Origin: Streptomyces atratus
GTDB lineage: Bacteria > Actinomycetota > Actinomycetes > Streptomycetales > Streptomycetaceae
DNA: 64,000 nucleotides
Assembly (NCBI RefSeq): GCF_014648655.1
Contig: NZ_BMRN01000028.1
Coordinates: forward strand, 1-64,000
Reading direction: 5' to 3'
This document shows positions 33,828 through 45,349 of this stretch, in pieces; position 1 is the first letter of the stretch, and each line of letters starts with the position of its first letter. The notes below the pieces were generated by a model. The model was not told the DNA's origin, made no database searches, and saw nothing but the letters and a program-made list of their open reading frames with translations. Both the position numbers and the translations under genes were made by a program.

Positions 33828-34809
33828 GTCGACTCCGAGGTGGAAGGGGAGTGCGTGATCGTTCCGACAGACACCGACTGCGATGTTCGGTTGTGGTGGA
33901 TTATTGGAGGCGCAGACAACACAATCCGCGCCCGCGTCGGGCTACGGATCATCGGAGCTCGACCCCGTCGAGTTCTATCCCTGCGACTCAGGTGACGCCA
34001 TGGAGGAATGTCGAACGACCTTGGACTTCTGTCCACCACGTCGCCAACTCGCTGTAAACCATGACCATTTGGGGAAAGCACTTTCTCTGGAGGTATGCGA
34101 CCAGGTCGGACGGCTGCACGGCGAAGCGGAGTCGATCCATCCGATCTCCCGTGCCGTCCACCCGCCGAGAAAGGTGCACCAAAAACCCTTGACGTTCGAC
34201 CAGTCGAACAGCCCTCATGGGCACCGCTGTTCGATCGTGTTTTGTTCTGATTGGCCATGTGGACCGCGACGACGCCATCACCCTTCCCTCTGCCTTCAGG
34301 AGCCGTCATGAGATTCCCTCCCACCGCCACCTCCGCCCACGGCCCCGGGCGCCGCACCATCCTGCGCGGACCGGGCGGGGCGGCCCAGGCTGCGGGGCCG
34401 TTGGCTGCCGCTCACCATGCTGGTTGCAGCGGTGGTGGTGCCCATCGCCTCGATCGTGTGAGCCGCCGGCGTGACGTCGAGCGATCCGGCCCGGCGAAGA
34501 TGGGCGCAGTCTCCCGCCACGGACCGGTGCGCAACCTGGACGGCGCTGAGAGCACGGCCGGTGAGCAAGACGTCGCGCCCGCATCCGCAGCAGCTCGGGT
34601 GGCATCGAGCCCAGCGTCAGGGCGTGCCGCGCAGGGCACACGCGCCACCAGTCCATTGACGCCTGAGACCGCAGGCGGGCGAATGAGGAAGCCCGGGACC
34701 TCGCCTGTGTGCTCGGGCCCGGACGGACTTGACGCCGACGTCGGGCGACACCAGGACAGCCATACCAGGTGTTACCTCGGAAAGCGCGCCACAGCTCAGT
34801 GGTGGGCGC
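33828..34809. other. 980-bp intergenic region with possible operator repeats
   Basis: No intact gene was found. Around 34308-34470 a plus-strand frame begins MRFPPTATSAHGPGRRTIL behind AGGAG, resembling the start of a Tat-exported protein (RRT), but it loses coherence after ~40 residues, so it may be a lost gene's 5' end. Downstream to 34809 only frames without family features occur. Confidence 0.45.
34189..34234 (+). promoter_or_regulatory. Candidate promoter with GTTCGA operator repeats
   Basis: TTGACG (34189-34194) resembles a -35 box and overlaps an inverted repeat GTTCGA-CCAG-TCGAAC (34194-34209). A third GTTCGA copy follows at 34229-34234, itself forming a partial inverted repeat with the second copy. 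It points toward the broken secreted-protein start at 34308, so it may be the stranded control region of a deleted gene. Confidence 0.4.
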
Positions 34810-35355
34810 TCAGGGAACCGCCGTTCCACGGTAGCCCCGCCGAGGCGGGAGCCCGGGCAACACCGTGGACGGGGCCCGCGGCCGCGTGTCGGCGGGTTCC
34901 TTCTGCACCGGACGACCGGCGAGGGCCGCGACGATGTCGGCGGCGGTCAGCACCCCGGCGAGACGCCCGTCTTCCTCCAGCACCGGCAGGGCGTCGGCTT
35001 CGGTGCACCTCATGAGGTCGGCTGCGTGGCGTACGGTCTGCCCGACATGTACGAGCGCCGACCTGCGGGCGGGCAGCAGGTCGCCCACGCGCAGGCCGGA
35101 CAGCGAAGAGGCCGGTGCCGCACAGGCGACCGCCACGTCGGCCCTGTCCAGCAGGCCCGCACAGCGACCGTCCGGATGCACGACCAGAAGGTGCCGGGAG
35201 CCGGATCGCTCCAGCAACTCCCAGGCCACGAGCACGGTTTCGTCGACATCGATCGTGACCACAGCAGTGCGCATCACGACGGCGACCGTCCGCGCCAAGA
35301 CCTCCTGCTCGCCGTGGGCCGTCCTCGGCTGCTGCTCCTCCATGGTCGCCTCCAT
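34810..35355 (-). CDS. Tandem CBS-domain protein, 181 aa
   Basis: Two CBS motifs form one Bateman module: 'VMRTAVVTIDVDETVLVAWE' to LLDRADVA, and 'DLLPARRSALVHVGQTVRHA' to VLTAADIVAAL. Such modules bind adenine nucleotides. There is no other domain; the C-terminal ~35 residues are Pro/Arg-rich. The ATG at 35355 has a second ATG four codons later. It lies 24 bp after the FtsH gene in the same direction, so both probably form a unit. Stress or energy sensing is likely; the partner is unknown. Confidence 0.85.
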   Translation of the reverse strand: MEATMEEQQPRTAHGEQEVLARTVAVVMRTAVVTIDVDETVLVAWELLERSGSRHLLVVHPDGRCAGLLDRADVAVACAAPASSLSGLRVGDLLPARRSALVHVGQTVRHAADLMRCTEADALPVLEEDGRLAGVLTAADIVAALAGRPVQKEPADTRPRAPSTVLPGLPPRRGYRGTAVP

Positions 35356-35379
35356 CTTGTTTGCGAACGTGCCGCGGCG

Positions 35380-37332
<1,953 letters not shown>

Positions 37333-37433
37333 CGGACGGCTCCCTCGGCGGAAGGACGAACCTCGGGCGAGACCGTTCCCGCGATTCGAAAAGGCGTGGA
37401 TCGCAGGTGGGCGTCCCACTTCCAGGATCAACC

Positions 37434-37790
37434 TCATGTTCGACGTGTACCTCCTGGATAGACGCGAACGCGGCGTTGAGGACGATCGCGGCGGCCACGA
37501 CGTTCGAGCCCACGGCGGCGAGCAGGGCTACGGCGAGCCACAGCAGCAGGGCGAGCGGGTACGTGAACTGGCCCGCCAGTTCACGAGGCCGGCGTCGGCC
37601 GCCGCGTCGACGCAGCTCGTTGCGGCCGTACCGCAGCAGTCGCCGCCCGGCCTCGACCGAGGCCAAACCGCCTCGCGAACTGTGCAGATCGCGCAGGAGC
37701 AGCTGCGCCGCCTCCTCGGGGTCGAGCCCCGGCGGCCGCGCCCCCGCCTCGTGTCGTGTCGACTCCTCACTCAGCAAGGGTTGGGTCCCG
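37434..37790 (-). pseudogene. P-type cation ATPase N-terminal stub
   Basis: The minus-strand frame reads 'DPEEAAQLLLRDLHSSRGGL' and 'RRLLRYGRNELRRRGGRRR', the cation-ATPase N-terminal domain, followed by 'PLALLLWLAVALLAAVGSNV' (M1) and 'AAAIVLNAAFASIQE' (M2). After this the frame continues into sequence without ATPase homology; the actuator, P- and N-domains are gone. It abuts the FtsH gene, so a deletion removed about 85% of the ATPase. The exact start is unclear. Confidence 0.75.
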
Positions 37791-38015
37791 TGCGGAGCCC
37801 GTCGGCGGAAGGACACCTTGGCTGGGACCCCTGCCTGCGCGCCCCGGGCGGGCAGGCAGGCCGTTGGGCGTTCCGGCCACACGTTCGTCAGGAGAGTGGT
37901 CCGTCCCGGTGCCTCCTGCGGACAGCTGCGTGCACGACAGGACCGGGGACCCGGTACAGGATGGTTCGCTTATGGCTCATCTCGTCCGGCTCTGCGGCGC
38001 CGTACGGTGTCCGAC

Positions 38016-39092
38016 ATGGACGGCGCGGACGACAACGTCGAGCATGGCGAGGACTTCGTTGTCGCACCCTTCAGGGCGCCACGTCGGCTGTGGTGGCTCG
38101 GCTCCATCGCCCTGGTGGTAATCGCGGCGGGCGTCGCGGTGTACCGGCGGCACGACGTGGCCGCGGCATCGCACCTGATCGCCGCAGTCCGGCTGCCCCG
38201 GCTGGTCCTGGTCGCCGGATTCGAGGCAGCGTCTCTCGGCGCTCTGATCGCACTGCAGCAGTGGCTGCTGCGGATGGGCGGGGCGCGCTTGCGCCCCAAG
38301 GTCGTCGGTACCATCGTGCTGGCGGCCAACGCCGTCGCCGGTGCACTGCCAGGCGGGGCGGCGTTCGCGGCCGCATGGATGTTCACGCAGTTGCGGCGCA
38401 GGGGTGTCGGGCAGGTACTCGCGGGAGCGGTGCTTGCCGTCTCGGGAGTGCTGTCAATGGCCGCACTCTTTGCGCTGCTGGTGACCGGTGCGCTGGCGAG
38501 CGGCCCCGCAGGGCTCGGCGCGCTGCGGCCCGTGGTGCTCGGGCTCGTGGCGGTCCTCGGCGCGATGGTGGGCGCCGTGGCTGGTCTATCCCGTTTCGAG
38601 CCGGTACGACGCCGATTCTGGCGGCTCTGGCGGCGGCTCGGGGTACGTTCCCAGCAGCTGCGGAACATCGAGGACGGCCTGCTTGCCCTCGTACGGCACG
38701 TCCATGCCGTACGACCGGGACTGCGCCCATGGTGGCAGCCCTTCACCCTCGCGCTGCTCAACTGGGCGTGCGACGTGGCCTGCCTCCTCGCCTGCGCATG
38801 GGCTCTGGGCATCGGCATTCCCTGGCGCGGGATCCTCGTGGCATACACGCTCGCCCAGATGACAGGCAGCCTTCGGCTGACGCCGGGCGGTCTCGGTGTG
38901 GTGGAGACCAGCCTGACAGCGCTGCTCGTGCTGTACGGGCTGCGCACCGACCAGGCAATCGCGCTCACGCTGCTCTACCGGACAGCGAGCTACTGGGCGT
39001 TGCAACCCATCGGCTGGGCGTGCTGGCTCGGTCTGACCTTCAGCTCGCGACGCGCGGACCACCGCGCCGGACCTGACCGGCACACCGGATGA
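38016..39092 (+). CDS. Flippase-like integral membrane protein (UPF0104 / LPG_synthase_TM), 358 aa
   Basis: About eight membrane helices resemble the lysylphosphatidylglycerol-synthase transmembrane family, which moves lipids or lipid-linked sugars across the membrane. Key marks are 'VVGTIVLAANAVAGALPGGA' early and 'AYTLAQMTGSLRLTPGGLGV' with VETSLTALLVLYGL late; the PGGxGxxE motif is the family hallmark. The ATG at 38016 gives a normal 32-residue cytoplasmic start. No synthase domain follows. Upstream is the broken P-type ATPase, on the other strand. Confidence 0.85.
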   Translation: MDGADDNVEHGEDFVVAPFRAPRRLWWLGSIALVVIAAGVAVYRRHDVAAASHLIAAVRLPRLVLVAGFEAASLGALIALQQWLLRMGGARLRPKVVGTIVLAANAVAGALPGGAAFAAAWMFTQLRRRGVGQVLAGAVLAVSGVLSMAALFALLVTGALASGPAGLGALRPVVLGLVAVLGAMVGAVAGLSRFEPVRRRFWRLWRRLGVRSQQLRNIEDGLLALVRHVHAVRPGLRPWWQPFTLALLNWACDVACLLACAWALGIGIPWRGILVAYTLAQMTGSLRLTPGGLGVVETSLTALLVLYGLRTDQAIALTLLYRTASYWALQPIGWACWLGLTFSSRRADHRAGPDRHTG

Positions 39093-39809
39093 GAGCGCCG
39101 CTGCGTCCTCTCCATGGGGCGCCGCGAGAACCTCGTCCGCCCTGCGTACTCAGGCACCGGACCAGCCATCCGGTCGCCCGGCGCCAGCAGCTTACCGGGG
39201 CACGGACCTGCCACCGGCGAAGCGGTGCTGATCACACGGTCTCGGTCACTCCGTTCGGCACCGGGCCAGGGACCACTTCGGCGATCTCGACGGGCGGCAT
39301 GGGGATGCGGCCCCAACCGCCCGGTACCCGTACCAGCAGCTGTGAAGCTCAGGTCCCGATCGGCTGCGCCCGCGAGATCAGCTCTGCCCAGCGGCCTCGG
39401 ACATGCCTCGCTTACGAAGCGAACCACCACCGAATGGCACCAAGATCCGGACCATTCCCGGACCACCTCGCCCACGAGGAACACCAGATTCAACGTTTCC
39501 GCTGGTCAGCAACGTGCATGATGTGTACCACCAGCAGACGAAGAATCTATTGGTGAGCTACTCACCGAAGAAGCTGGGCTTCTTCTAAAGGCATGGAAAA
39601 GGGCGTCTGAGCTGGGGAAACTCCCAGCCGGACGCCCTTCAGCTGCGGCAGCAGGGCTTCCTCGCGCTCGGTGGGAGTCAACGCCCTCCGAATCGCCAAG
39701 AGGCCCTGCCTTCATGCACCGGCGGCGCCGAGATCATCCGATCCAGAGCCCTGTGAGATCCCAAGCTCCATAATTCGGTATGAATACGGCTTGTAGCCAG
39801 ACAGCCCGA
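39093..39809. other. Intergenic region, 717 bp, with hairpin cluster
   Basis: No supported gene. Composition is less GC-rich toward 39500-39600. A frame ending NVHDVYHQQTKNLLVSYSPKKLGFF near 39588 has no recognised family. Several inverted repeats occur in succession (see separate entry). Confidence 0.45.
39552..39637. repeat. Cluster of three hairpins
   Basis: In 86 bp there are GGTGAG-CTA-CTCACC (39552-39566), GAAGAAGC-TGG-GCTTCTTC beginning at 39568, and GGGCGTC...GACGCCC with an inner CTGGG/CCCAG stem (39601-39637). The last resembles a factor-independent terminator, preceded by an A-rich stretch and followed by CTTC. The set could be a terminator complex, a small RNA, or the end of a lost mobile element. 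Confidence 0.5.
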
Positions 39810-41261
39810 TCACACCTGATTCCCGGTAGGCCCCTGGGCCAGATCCGGACGCCAGGTGGGATCGGCCCACCAGCGGTGGACCTCTTCCGCGGCGGCGCCG
39901 ATGTGGAAGGGAGTGGCGTCGTCGTAGGCGCGGCCGACGATCTGCGCGCCGGTGGGGACGCCGTTGGCGGCGCGTCCGGTGGGGATGTTCAGGACGGGGT
40001 GGCGGCTTGCGACGTTGAAGACCGGCGTGAGGGCGGCGCCGAGGTAGAAGTCGAGGTAGGTTCCGTCGACGGTGACGCCGTGGTCGACGTGGTCGTCGCC
40101 GGCGAGGAAGCCGGTGCTACCAAGGGTGGGGCAGATGATGGCGTCGTAGTCCGCGAACACGTCGGCCAGAGCCTGCTGGACATCTGCTTCCAGGCACAGG
40201 CCCTTGAAGAAGCCGTGGGCGGTGAGGGCTTGTCCCGCCCGGTCGGCGAAGCGGCGTGCGTAGCGGCTCAGCCGGTCGTCGTCACCGAGCTCGGTGATCA
40301 TCGGCCCGAAGATGGCGCCGTAGTGGATCAGGGCCGCGGTGAACACGGTCTCGTGGGGGATGGATATCGCGACTTCCTCGACCTTGATTCCTGCGTCCCG
40401 CAGGGAGTCGGCCAGGGCGCGGGTGTTCGCGGCGACGTCCGGGTCGATGGGGAAGTCGCCGATGGTGGCCGCGAAGGCGACCTTCAAGCCGCGGGCCTTC
40501 GTCGCGTCCGGAACCACCGGCCGGGGTGCCGGGAGTGACACGGGGTCCATTGGGTGCGCGCCGGCGATCAGGTTCTGCAGCAGCGCGGTGTCGGCGACGG
40601 TGCGGGCCATCGGTCCGTCGTGGCAGTAGGTGTCCAGGTTGAACGGGGGAACACCCGGGACCCGGGCGTAAGGGGGCTTGAACCCCACTACTCCGCACAG
40701 CGAGGCGGGCAGCCGGATGGAGCCGCCGATGTCGGATCCGGTGGCCAGGACGGTGGTGCCCGCCGCCAGCGCGGCGCCGGAGCCACCGGACGAACCGCCC
40801 GGTCCGTAGCCGAGGTTCCATGGGTTCCGCGTGACTCCCCACAGCGCGGACTGGGTGAACGCCGCACACGAGTACTCCGGTGTCGTCGTCTGGGCGTGGA
40901 CCATGCCGCCGGCCGCAAGGACGCGCTCCACCACCGGGTGGGTGATCGGCGAGGGAGTGTCGTCCGTGAGCAGGGATCCGAGACGGAGCGGAAGCCCGGC
41001 GATGGGCTGCTCCTCCTTGGCCGCGACGGGGATTCCCTCCAGAGGACGCGGATCACCGCCGCCCCGGCCGGCATAGCGGGCCTCGGCTTCGACCGCGGCG
41101 GTGCGGGCCTGCTCCTGGAGCCGGTGGCTCAGGGCGTTGACGGTCGGTTCGACGGCGTCTGCCCGGTCCGCGACCGCGTCGAGGACCTCGACGGGCGACA
41201 GTGCCCTGGTCCGGTAGGCCTCCAGCAGCTCGTGCGCGCTGAGGTAGTGCAGATCTGTCAT
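39810..41261 (-). CDS. Amidase-signature hydrolase, 483 aa
   Basis: An amidase of the AS family. The catalytic triad is visible: K82 (IPVAAKEE), cis-Ser S157 in GPGGSSGGSG, and nucleophile S181 in DIGGSIRLP. The downstream family marks 'GFKPPYARVPG' and 'GPMARTVADTALLQNLIAG' follow, and the last ~50 residues contain 'NIPTGRAANGVPTGAQIVGR', the usual C-terminus. The ATG at 41261 overlaps the stop of the permease gene and is preceded by GAAGGAA. The pairing with an amino-acid/amide permease and a TetR repressor suggests uptake and hydrolysis of one amide-containing compound. Confidence 0.93.
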   Translation of the reverse strand: MTDLHYLSAHELLEAYRTRALSPVEVLDAVADRADAVEPTVNALSHRLQEQARTAAVEAEARYAGRGGGDPRPLEGIPVAAKEEQPIAGLPLRLGSLLTDDTPSPITHPVVERVLAAGGMVHAQTTTPEYSCAAFTQSALWGVTRNPWNLGYGPGGSSGGSGAALAAGTTVLATGSDIGGSIRLPASLCGVVGFKPPYARVPGVPPFNLDTYCHDGPMARTVADTALLQNLIAGAHPMDPVSLPAPRPVVPDATKARGLKVAFAATIGDFPIDPDVAANTRALADSLRDAGIKVEEVAISIPHETVFTAALIHYGAIFGPMITELGDDDRLSRYARRFADRAGQALTAHGFFKGLCLEADVQQALADVFADYDAIICPTLGSTGFLAGDDHVDHGVTVDGTYLDFYLGAALTPVFNVASRHPVLNIPTGRAANGVPTGAQIVGRAYDDATPFHIGAAAEEVHRWWADPTWRPDLAQGPTGNQV

Positions 41262-42739
41262 GAACGTTCCTTCGTGTTCTGTGTCGCATCCGTGCCGGCG
41301 AGCACGGCGTAGAGGTCGGGCCGACGGGCCCGGAGGCGGAGCGCGTACCCGGCTCCGCCGAGGCCGAGCAGCACCACCGGGCTGAGCAGCGCGGCGTTGA
41401 TCCAGCCGGTGCGGCCGGTGAGCAGCTCGAAATTGGTGAGCATCAGGTACAGGCCGACGGTGAGGCCGACGGCGGCGAGCGCCGGAGCGGCCTTGACCCG
41501 TGTGAAGTGGTGCCCGCAGTTGTCCTTCCAGAAGAACCGGATGACCGCGAGCGCGCACAGCACCTGCAGGGCGACGATCCCGGTGATCCCGACGCCGTTC
41601 GTCCACAACAGCAGCTGCATGTAGGGGTCGGCGTGGACGAGCGTCGCGAACACCACGACGACCACCGAGACCGCGGTCATGACGACGCTGGCCACGTGCG
41701 GCGAGCTGTGCTTCGTGTGGGTGCGGGCGAGCCGACGGGGCAGGAGCCGCTCCCGGCCCAGGGCGAACAGGTAGCGGGTGCTGGCGTTGTGGAACGCGAT
41801 GAGTGCCGCGAAGATGCTCGTGACGATGAGGACTTCCATCACGGACTTCGCCGCGCGTCCGACGAATTCTTCGGCGAGGTCGAAGTACATGTTCCCGAAG
41901 TCGTCGGACTGGGCCAGGCCGACAAGGCCGTCGGCTCCGAAACCGACGGTCGCGGCCCAGGTGGCGAACGTGTAGAAGAGGGCCAGGAAGGCGACGGCCA
42001 AGTAGGTCGCACGAGGGATCGTCCGCTTCGGCTCCCGCGTCTCCTCCGAGTAGATCGCGGTGCCCTCGAAACCGATGAACGCGCCGAGGACGAGCACGAA
42101 CATCCCGCCGGCGCCGGCGCCGAACACCTGGCCGGGCTGGAAGGAGCGGGCTGACATACCCTCCGGGCCTCCGGTCACCAGCACGGCCACGACCACGACC
42201 ACCAGGATGAGGACCTCGGCCACCATGAACACCCCGAGCACCCGGGCGCCCACGTCGATCTGGCGGTATCCGAGGCACCCGACGACGGCCACCGCGGCCA
42301 GCGCCCACAGCGGCCAGGGAACTGTCACACCGGTGAGGTCGGCCAGGGTGTTTCGCGCGAAGTAGCCGAACGCCCCGTAGAACCCGGTGCAGATCGCGCA
42401 GTACGACAGCAACGCGACCAGCGCTCCCCCGACGCCGACAGGCTTGGCCAGGCCGCGGGAGATGTAGGCGTAGAACGCTCCGGCGTTCGCCATGCGTTCG
42501 GACATGGCGGTGAATCCGACCGCGAACACGATGTAGACAACGCCGGCGAACAGGTAGGCCGCGGGCGCGCCGATGCCGCCCAGCCGGAACGCCAGGGGTG
42601 CACTGCCGGCGACCACGGTCAACGGCGCGGCGGCGCCGACGACGAAGAAGACGATGTCGAAGGTACGGAGCCTCCCGCCGGCAAGCCGCCCGGCGGGGAC
42701 ATCGGGAACGGGGCGGTCGTCAGTGGTTGGCACAGCCAT
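41258..42739 (-). CDS. APC-superfamily amino-acid permease, 493 aa
   Basis: Integral membrane transporter with about twelve helices. The first helix, 'FDIVFFVVGAAAPLTVVAGS', carries the G-rich unwound segment typical of APC permeases, and 'GFEGTAIYSEETREPKRTIP' is the diagnostic loop after TM6. The stop overlaps the amidase start, giving tight coupling. Divergent from the TetR gene across 62 bp containing an operator-like palindrome. The substrate is probably an amino acid or amide. Confidence 0.92.
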   Translation of the reverse strand: MAVPTTDDRPVPDVPAGRLAGGRLRTFDIVFFVVGAAAPLTVVAGSAPLAFRLGGIGAPAAYLFAGVVYIVFAVGFTAMSERMANAGAFYAYISRGLAKPVGVGGALVALLSYCAICTGFYGAFGYFARNTLADLTGVTVPWPLWALAAVAVVGCLGYRQIDVGARVLGVFMVAEVLILVVVVVAVLVTGGPEGMSARSFQPGQVFGAGAGGMFVLVLGAFIGFEGTAIYSEETREPKRTIPRATYLAVAFLALFYTFATWAATVGFGADGLVGLAQSDDFGNMYFDLAEEFVGRAAKSVMEVLIVTSIFAALIAFHNASTRYLFALGRERLLPRRLARTHTKHSSPHVASVVMTAVSVVVVVFATLVHADPYMQLLLWTNGVGITGIVALQVLCALAVIRFFWKDNCGHHFTRVKAAPALAAVGLTVGLYLMLTNFELLTGRTGWINAALLSPVVLLGLGGAGYALRLRARRPDLYAVLAGTDATQNTKERS

Positions 42740-42801
42740 GAGCGGCTCCTGAGGGCGCTGACGTACTTAGTACGGTATGGTGTACGGAGTATTGTGGTCG
42801 A
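42740..42801. promoter_or_regulatory. Divergent promoter with TetR-type operator
   Basis: CGTACTTAGTACG (42762-42774) is a perfect 13-bp palindrome around a central T. A second related block, GTACGGAGTAT, follows at 42782-42792. The 62-bp gap between the permease operon and the TetR gene is unusually A/T-containing here, as expected for overlapping -10 regions. The TetR protein at 42802 is the natural ligand. Confidence 0.6.
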
Positions 42802-43440
42802 GTGATTGCAAGTCAAGAGACCCAACGGCGCCCACGTGGATCGCTGTCCCGGCAAAGCATCGGCGCCGCGGCGCTGCGCGTGATCGAGCGGGACGGACTG
42901 GACTCCCTGACCATGCGCCGAGTCGCGAGTGAGCTCTCCTGCGGGGTGATGAGCCTCTACTCCCACCTGACCGATGCCGACGACCTGCGCGGCGTCGTGG
43001 TCGGGCAGCTCATCGATCGCATGGACCTGCGCCCGTGCGAAGGGGAATCCTGGCAGGACGCGACGCGCCGAATGCTGAGCACCTACGCGGACCTGGCCGC
43101 CTCGTTCCCCCGCTCGTTCGAGCTGCTGGCCCTGGCCGGCGCCGACCAACGGCCGGTCGCCCCGAACATGGAGCGGCTGGTCGACCTGCTCGTCGCGGCG
43201 GGGCTGACCGAAGAGGACGCCCTGATCGCTCTGAGCGTGATCGACGCCTACGCGTCCGGGTTCCTCGTCATCGCCGTCCGGAACCGGCCGACCGCCGCCT
43301 CGGTCGAGCGGGCCGCTCCGCACCAGCACGATCGGCTCGCCCGGCTGCACCACCTCGACTCCTACGACGTCGGGGCGGAGGTCGTCATAGCAGGGCTGGA
43401 ACAGCGCTTCGAAGGGCGGCGGTCCGGGCGAAAGCAATGA
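42802..43440 (+). CDS. TetR-family regulator of the permease/amidase operon, 212 aa
   Basis: The N-terminal helix-turn-helix is clear: 'IGAAALRVIERDGLDSLTMR' then RVASELSCGVMSLYSHLTDADDL, with the C-terminal part resembling the TetR_C family of Tn10-TetR-like repressors (ligand pocket helices 80-190). It starts at GTG 42802 and diverges from the permease gene, with an operator palindrome in between. It most likely represses both directions until the permease substrate or a derivative is present. Confidence 0.9.
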   Translation: MIASQETQRRPRGSLSRQSIGAAALRVIERDGLDSLTMRRVASELSCGVMSLYSHLTDADDLRGVVVGQLIDRMDLRPCEGESWQDATRRMLSTYADLAASFPRSFELLALAGADQRPVAPNMERLVDLLVAAGLTEEDALIALSVIDAYASGFLVIAVRNRPTAASVERAAPHQHDRLARLHHLDSYDVGAEVVIAGLEQRFEGRRSGRKQ

Positions 43441-43926
43441 TGAACGTCGCCGTCCCCATCGCCACTTGGCGACCGGTCGCTCGAGGCCCGGGCTGACCGG
43501 TCGTCAGCACAGCCCCGGAAATCTCCGCTCGGCCTCGGCCGACGCGAGGTCGAGGGCGGTGCGATAGCTGTCAGCGGCCTTTTTGGTGTGGCCGAGTTGG
43601 TGCAGCTGGAGTGCGGGAGCGGGTGAAATGGGTCAGCAGAGGAACTTGTCGGCCAGGGTCGTGCGACCGCCCAGTCCTGCATGGCGACGCCAATGGTCTG
43701 GAATAGATCAGGGCGGTACCCAACTCGGTGAGGCCGTCCTGGGGGGGAACACATCGAGATAGCGGGCCCGGTCGAGTCCGGCGACTCAAAGCTGGACGCC
43801 GAACTCATGCGCAAGCATCTTGCCCACATCCGCGGCATCCGGGCGGGGCGGGCCGAGACGGACTCCTGAGTGAGAGGCGTACGCGGGACGGCGCGCACGC
43901 GCTTCCTCAGCCGGTCGACGGGGCGG
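43441..43926. other. Gene-scrap region
   Basis: Two unrelated remnants lie here. On the minus strand 43504-43617 reads 'LQLHQLGHTKKAADSYRTAL' ...AEAERRF, matching the C-terminal helices of TPR-bearing ECF sigma factors. On the plus strand near 43747-43869 a frame ends IEIAGPVESGDSKLDAELM..RAETDS, unassigned. Neither has a start. Confidence 0.45.
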
Positions 43927-44946
43927 CTACCGCAGCACGAAGCCGGTGCCGAGGTCGTCCGCGGGATTGAGCTCGAAGCGGTGCTCGCCGGTCCGGTATG
44001 CCTTCCCCGTGACCTCCGCAACGACCGCGGGGTAGCCGTCAGCGGCCAACTCCGCGACGATCCGCGCGTGGAAGCGGGTGCCGACGATCGAGTCGTGGAC
44101 GAGGATCTGGCCTGGCTTGAGGTGACCGGTCGCTGCGAGCACGGCGACGCGGGAGCAGGTGCCGGAGCCGCATGGGGAACGGTCGACCTGGCCGTCGGCG
44201 AAGACGGTGACGTTACGCTGGTGCGGGTTGCCGTTCTCGTCGATGCCGAGGTCGTTGTACAGGATGGTCCCGTAGATGCCGCTGAGGCGGTCGTCGACGG
44301 GGTGACGGGCGTGCTTGCTGTCGTTCAGCGCCCATTTGACCTCGCGTCCGATCGCGATGAGGTCGGAGTAGTGCTCGGGGGTGACGGCCAGTCCTACGCT
44401 GGCTGCGTCCAGATGCGCGTAGATGGCGCCGCCGTAGGCAACATCGACGGCGATGTCCCCGCAGGACGTTGCGACGGTGACGCGTTCGGCGAGCCGGTAG
44501 CTGGGGACGTTGACGAAGTCGACGCCGGTGATCTGTTCGCCGGCGGTGTGCACGCGCAGGGTGACCCGGCCTGAGGGGACGTCGATGACGACTGTGGTGA
44601 TGCCGGAGGGGTCGCGGGCAACGCGGCCGGTCTGCACGGCCCAGACGGCGAGCGCGATGGAACCGTGGCCGCAGGCTGTTGAGAAGCCGTCCTTGTGCCA
44701 GAACAGCACGCCGAAGTGAGCACCCTCGTTGTCGGGTGGGGTGATGAACCCGCCGTACATGTCGGCGTGCCCGCGTGGTTCGAAGCACAGCAGCTTGCGC
44801 AGATTGTCCACTTCGGGGTTGCCGATGGCGAGCATACGGCGTTCGGCGACGGTGGCCCCTTCGATGGCGACCGGTGGTTCGGGGACGATACGGAACGGTT
44901 CACCGCCGGTGTGATAGTCGGTGGTGAGTACCTGGTTGATGGTCAT
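43927..44946 (-). CDS. Proline racemase / 4-hydroxyproline epimerase family, 339 aa
   Basis: Cofactor-independent epimerase. The two catalytic cysteines are both present: C92 in TACGHGSI and C259 in SPCGSGT. In dehydratase members of the family the second Cys is Thr, so an epimerase or racemase is expected. 'TTDYHTGGEPFRIV' is the N-terminal family mark and 'HDSIVGTRFHARI' precedes the end. ATG 44946 is preferred; upstream codons lack homology. Genes for D-amino-acid oxidation are not adjacent, but an M24-type peptidase fragment is, so a collagen/proline-peptide catabolic group may once have been here. Confidence 0.9.
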   Translation of the reverse strand: MTINQVLTTDYHTGGEPFRIVPEPPVAIEGATVAERRMLAIGNPEVDNLRKLLCFEPRGHADMYGGFITPPDNEGAHFGVLFWHKDGFSTACGHGSIALAVWAVQTGRVARDPSGITTVVIDVPSGRVTLRVHTAGEQITGVDFVNVPSYRLAERVTVATSCGDIAVDVAYGGAIYAHLDAASVGLAVTPEHYSDLIAIGREVKWALNDSKHARHPVDDRLSGIYGTILYNDLGIDENGNPHQRNVTVFADGQVDRSPCGSGTCSRVAVLAATGHLKPGQILVHDSIVGTRFHARIVAELAADGYPAVVAEVTGKAYRTGEHRFELNPADDLGTGFVLR

Positions 44947-45100
44947 GAGGTCCTCCACAGAGCTGGTGAGGGCAGGGTTTGAGGCGGTCAGAACCGACCG
45001 GCGTCGACGAACTCGGCCAGTTCGGGATTGCGTGAGGTTGAGGGGCAAGGCGAGCCCGGCGGAGAAGTCCCCAGTGAACCAGGTGCTGTTGAAAATGCTG

Positions 45101-45349
45101 TCAGCCAGCGAACCGGGCCATCCACGCCTCGACCTCGTCCGCCGACAGGTTCTCAGTACCGACCAGGTCGTCCTCGATCCGGACGCCGATGCCGCGCCAC
45201 TCCTGGGGCACGGTGAGGTCGTCCGGATGGGCCAACGCCGCTCCCTCGCCGCCGAGTCGGAGCTCGTGCTCGGTCTGCCCTGCCGGGATGTCCGTACGAC
45301 GGCCGGTGACCTGGCTGCCGCCTCCGGTGCGCCGACCGGGATCGTTCAC
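45101..45349 (-). pseudogene. M24 (aminopeptidase P-like) C-terminal fragment
   Basis: The end of the minus-strand frame, 'VPQEWRGIGVRIEDDLVGTE' followed by NLSADEVEAWMARFAG, matches the last strand and helix of M24 metallopeptidases such as aminopeptidase P, including the conserved GIGVRIEDD. The preceding ~45 residues lack the metal-binding residues. It is a scrap. The gap up to 44946 holds nothing else recognisable. Confidence 0.6.
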
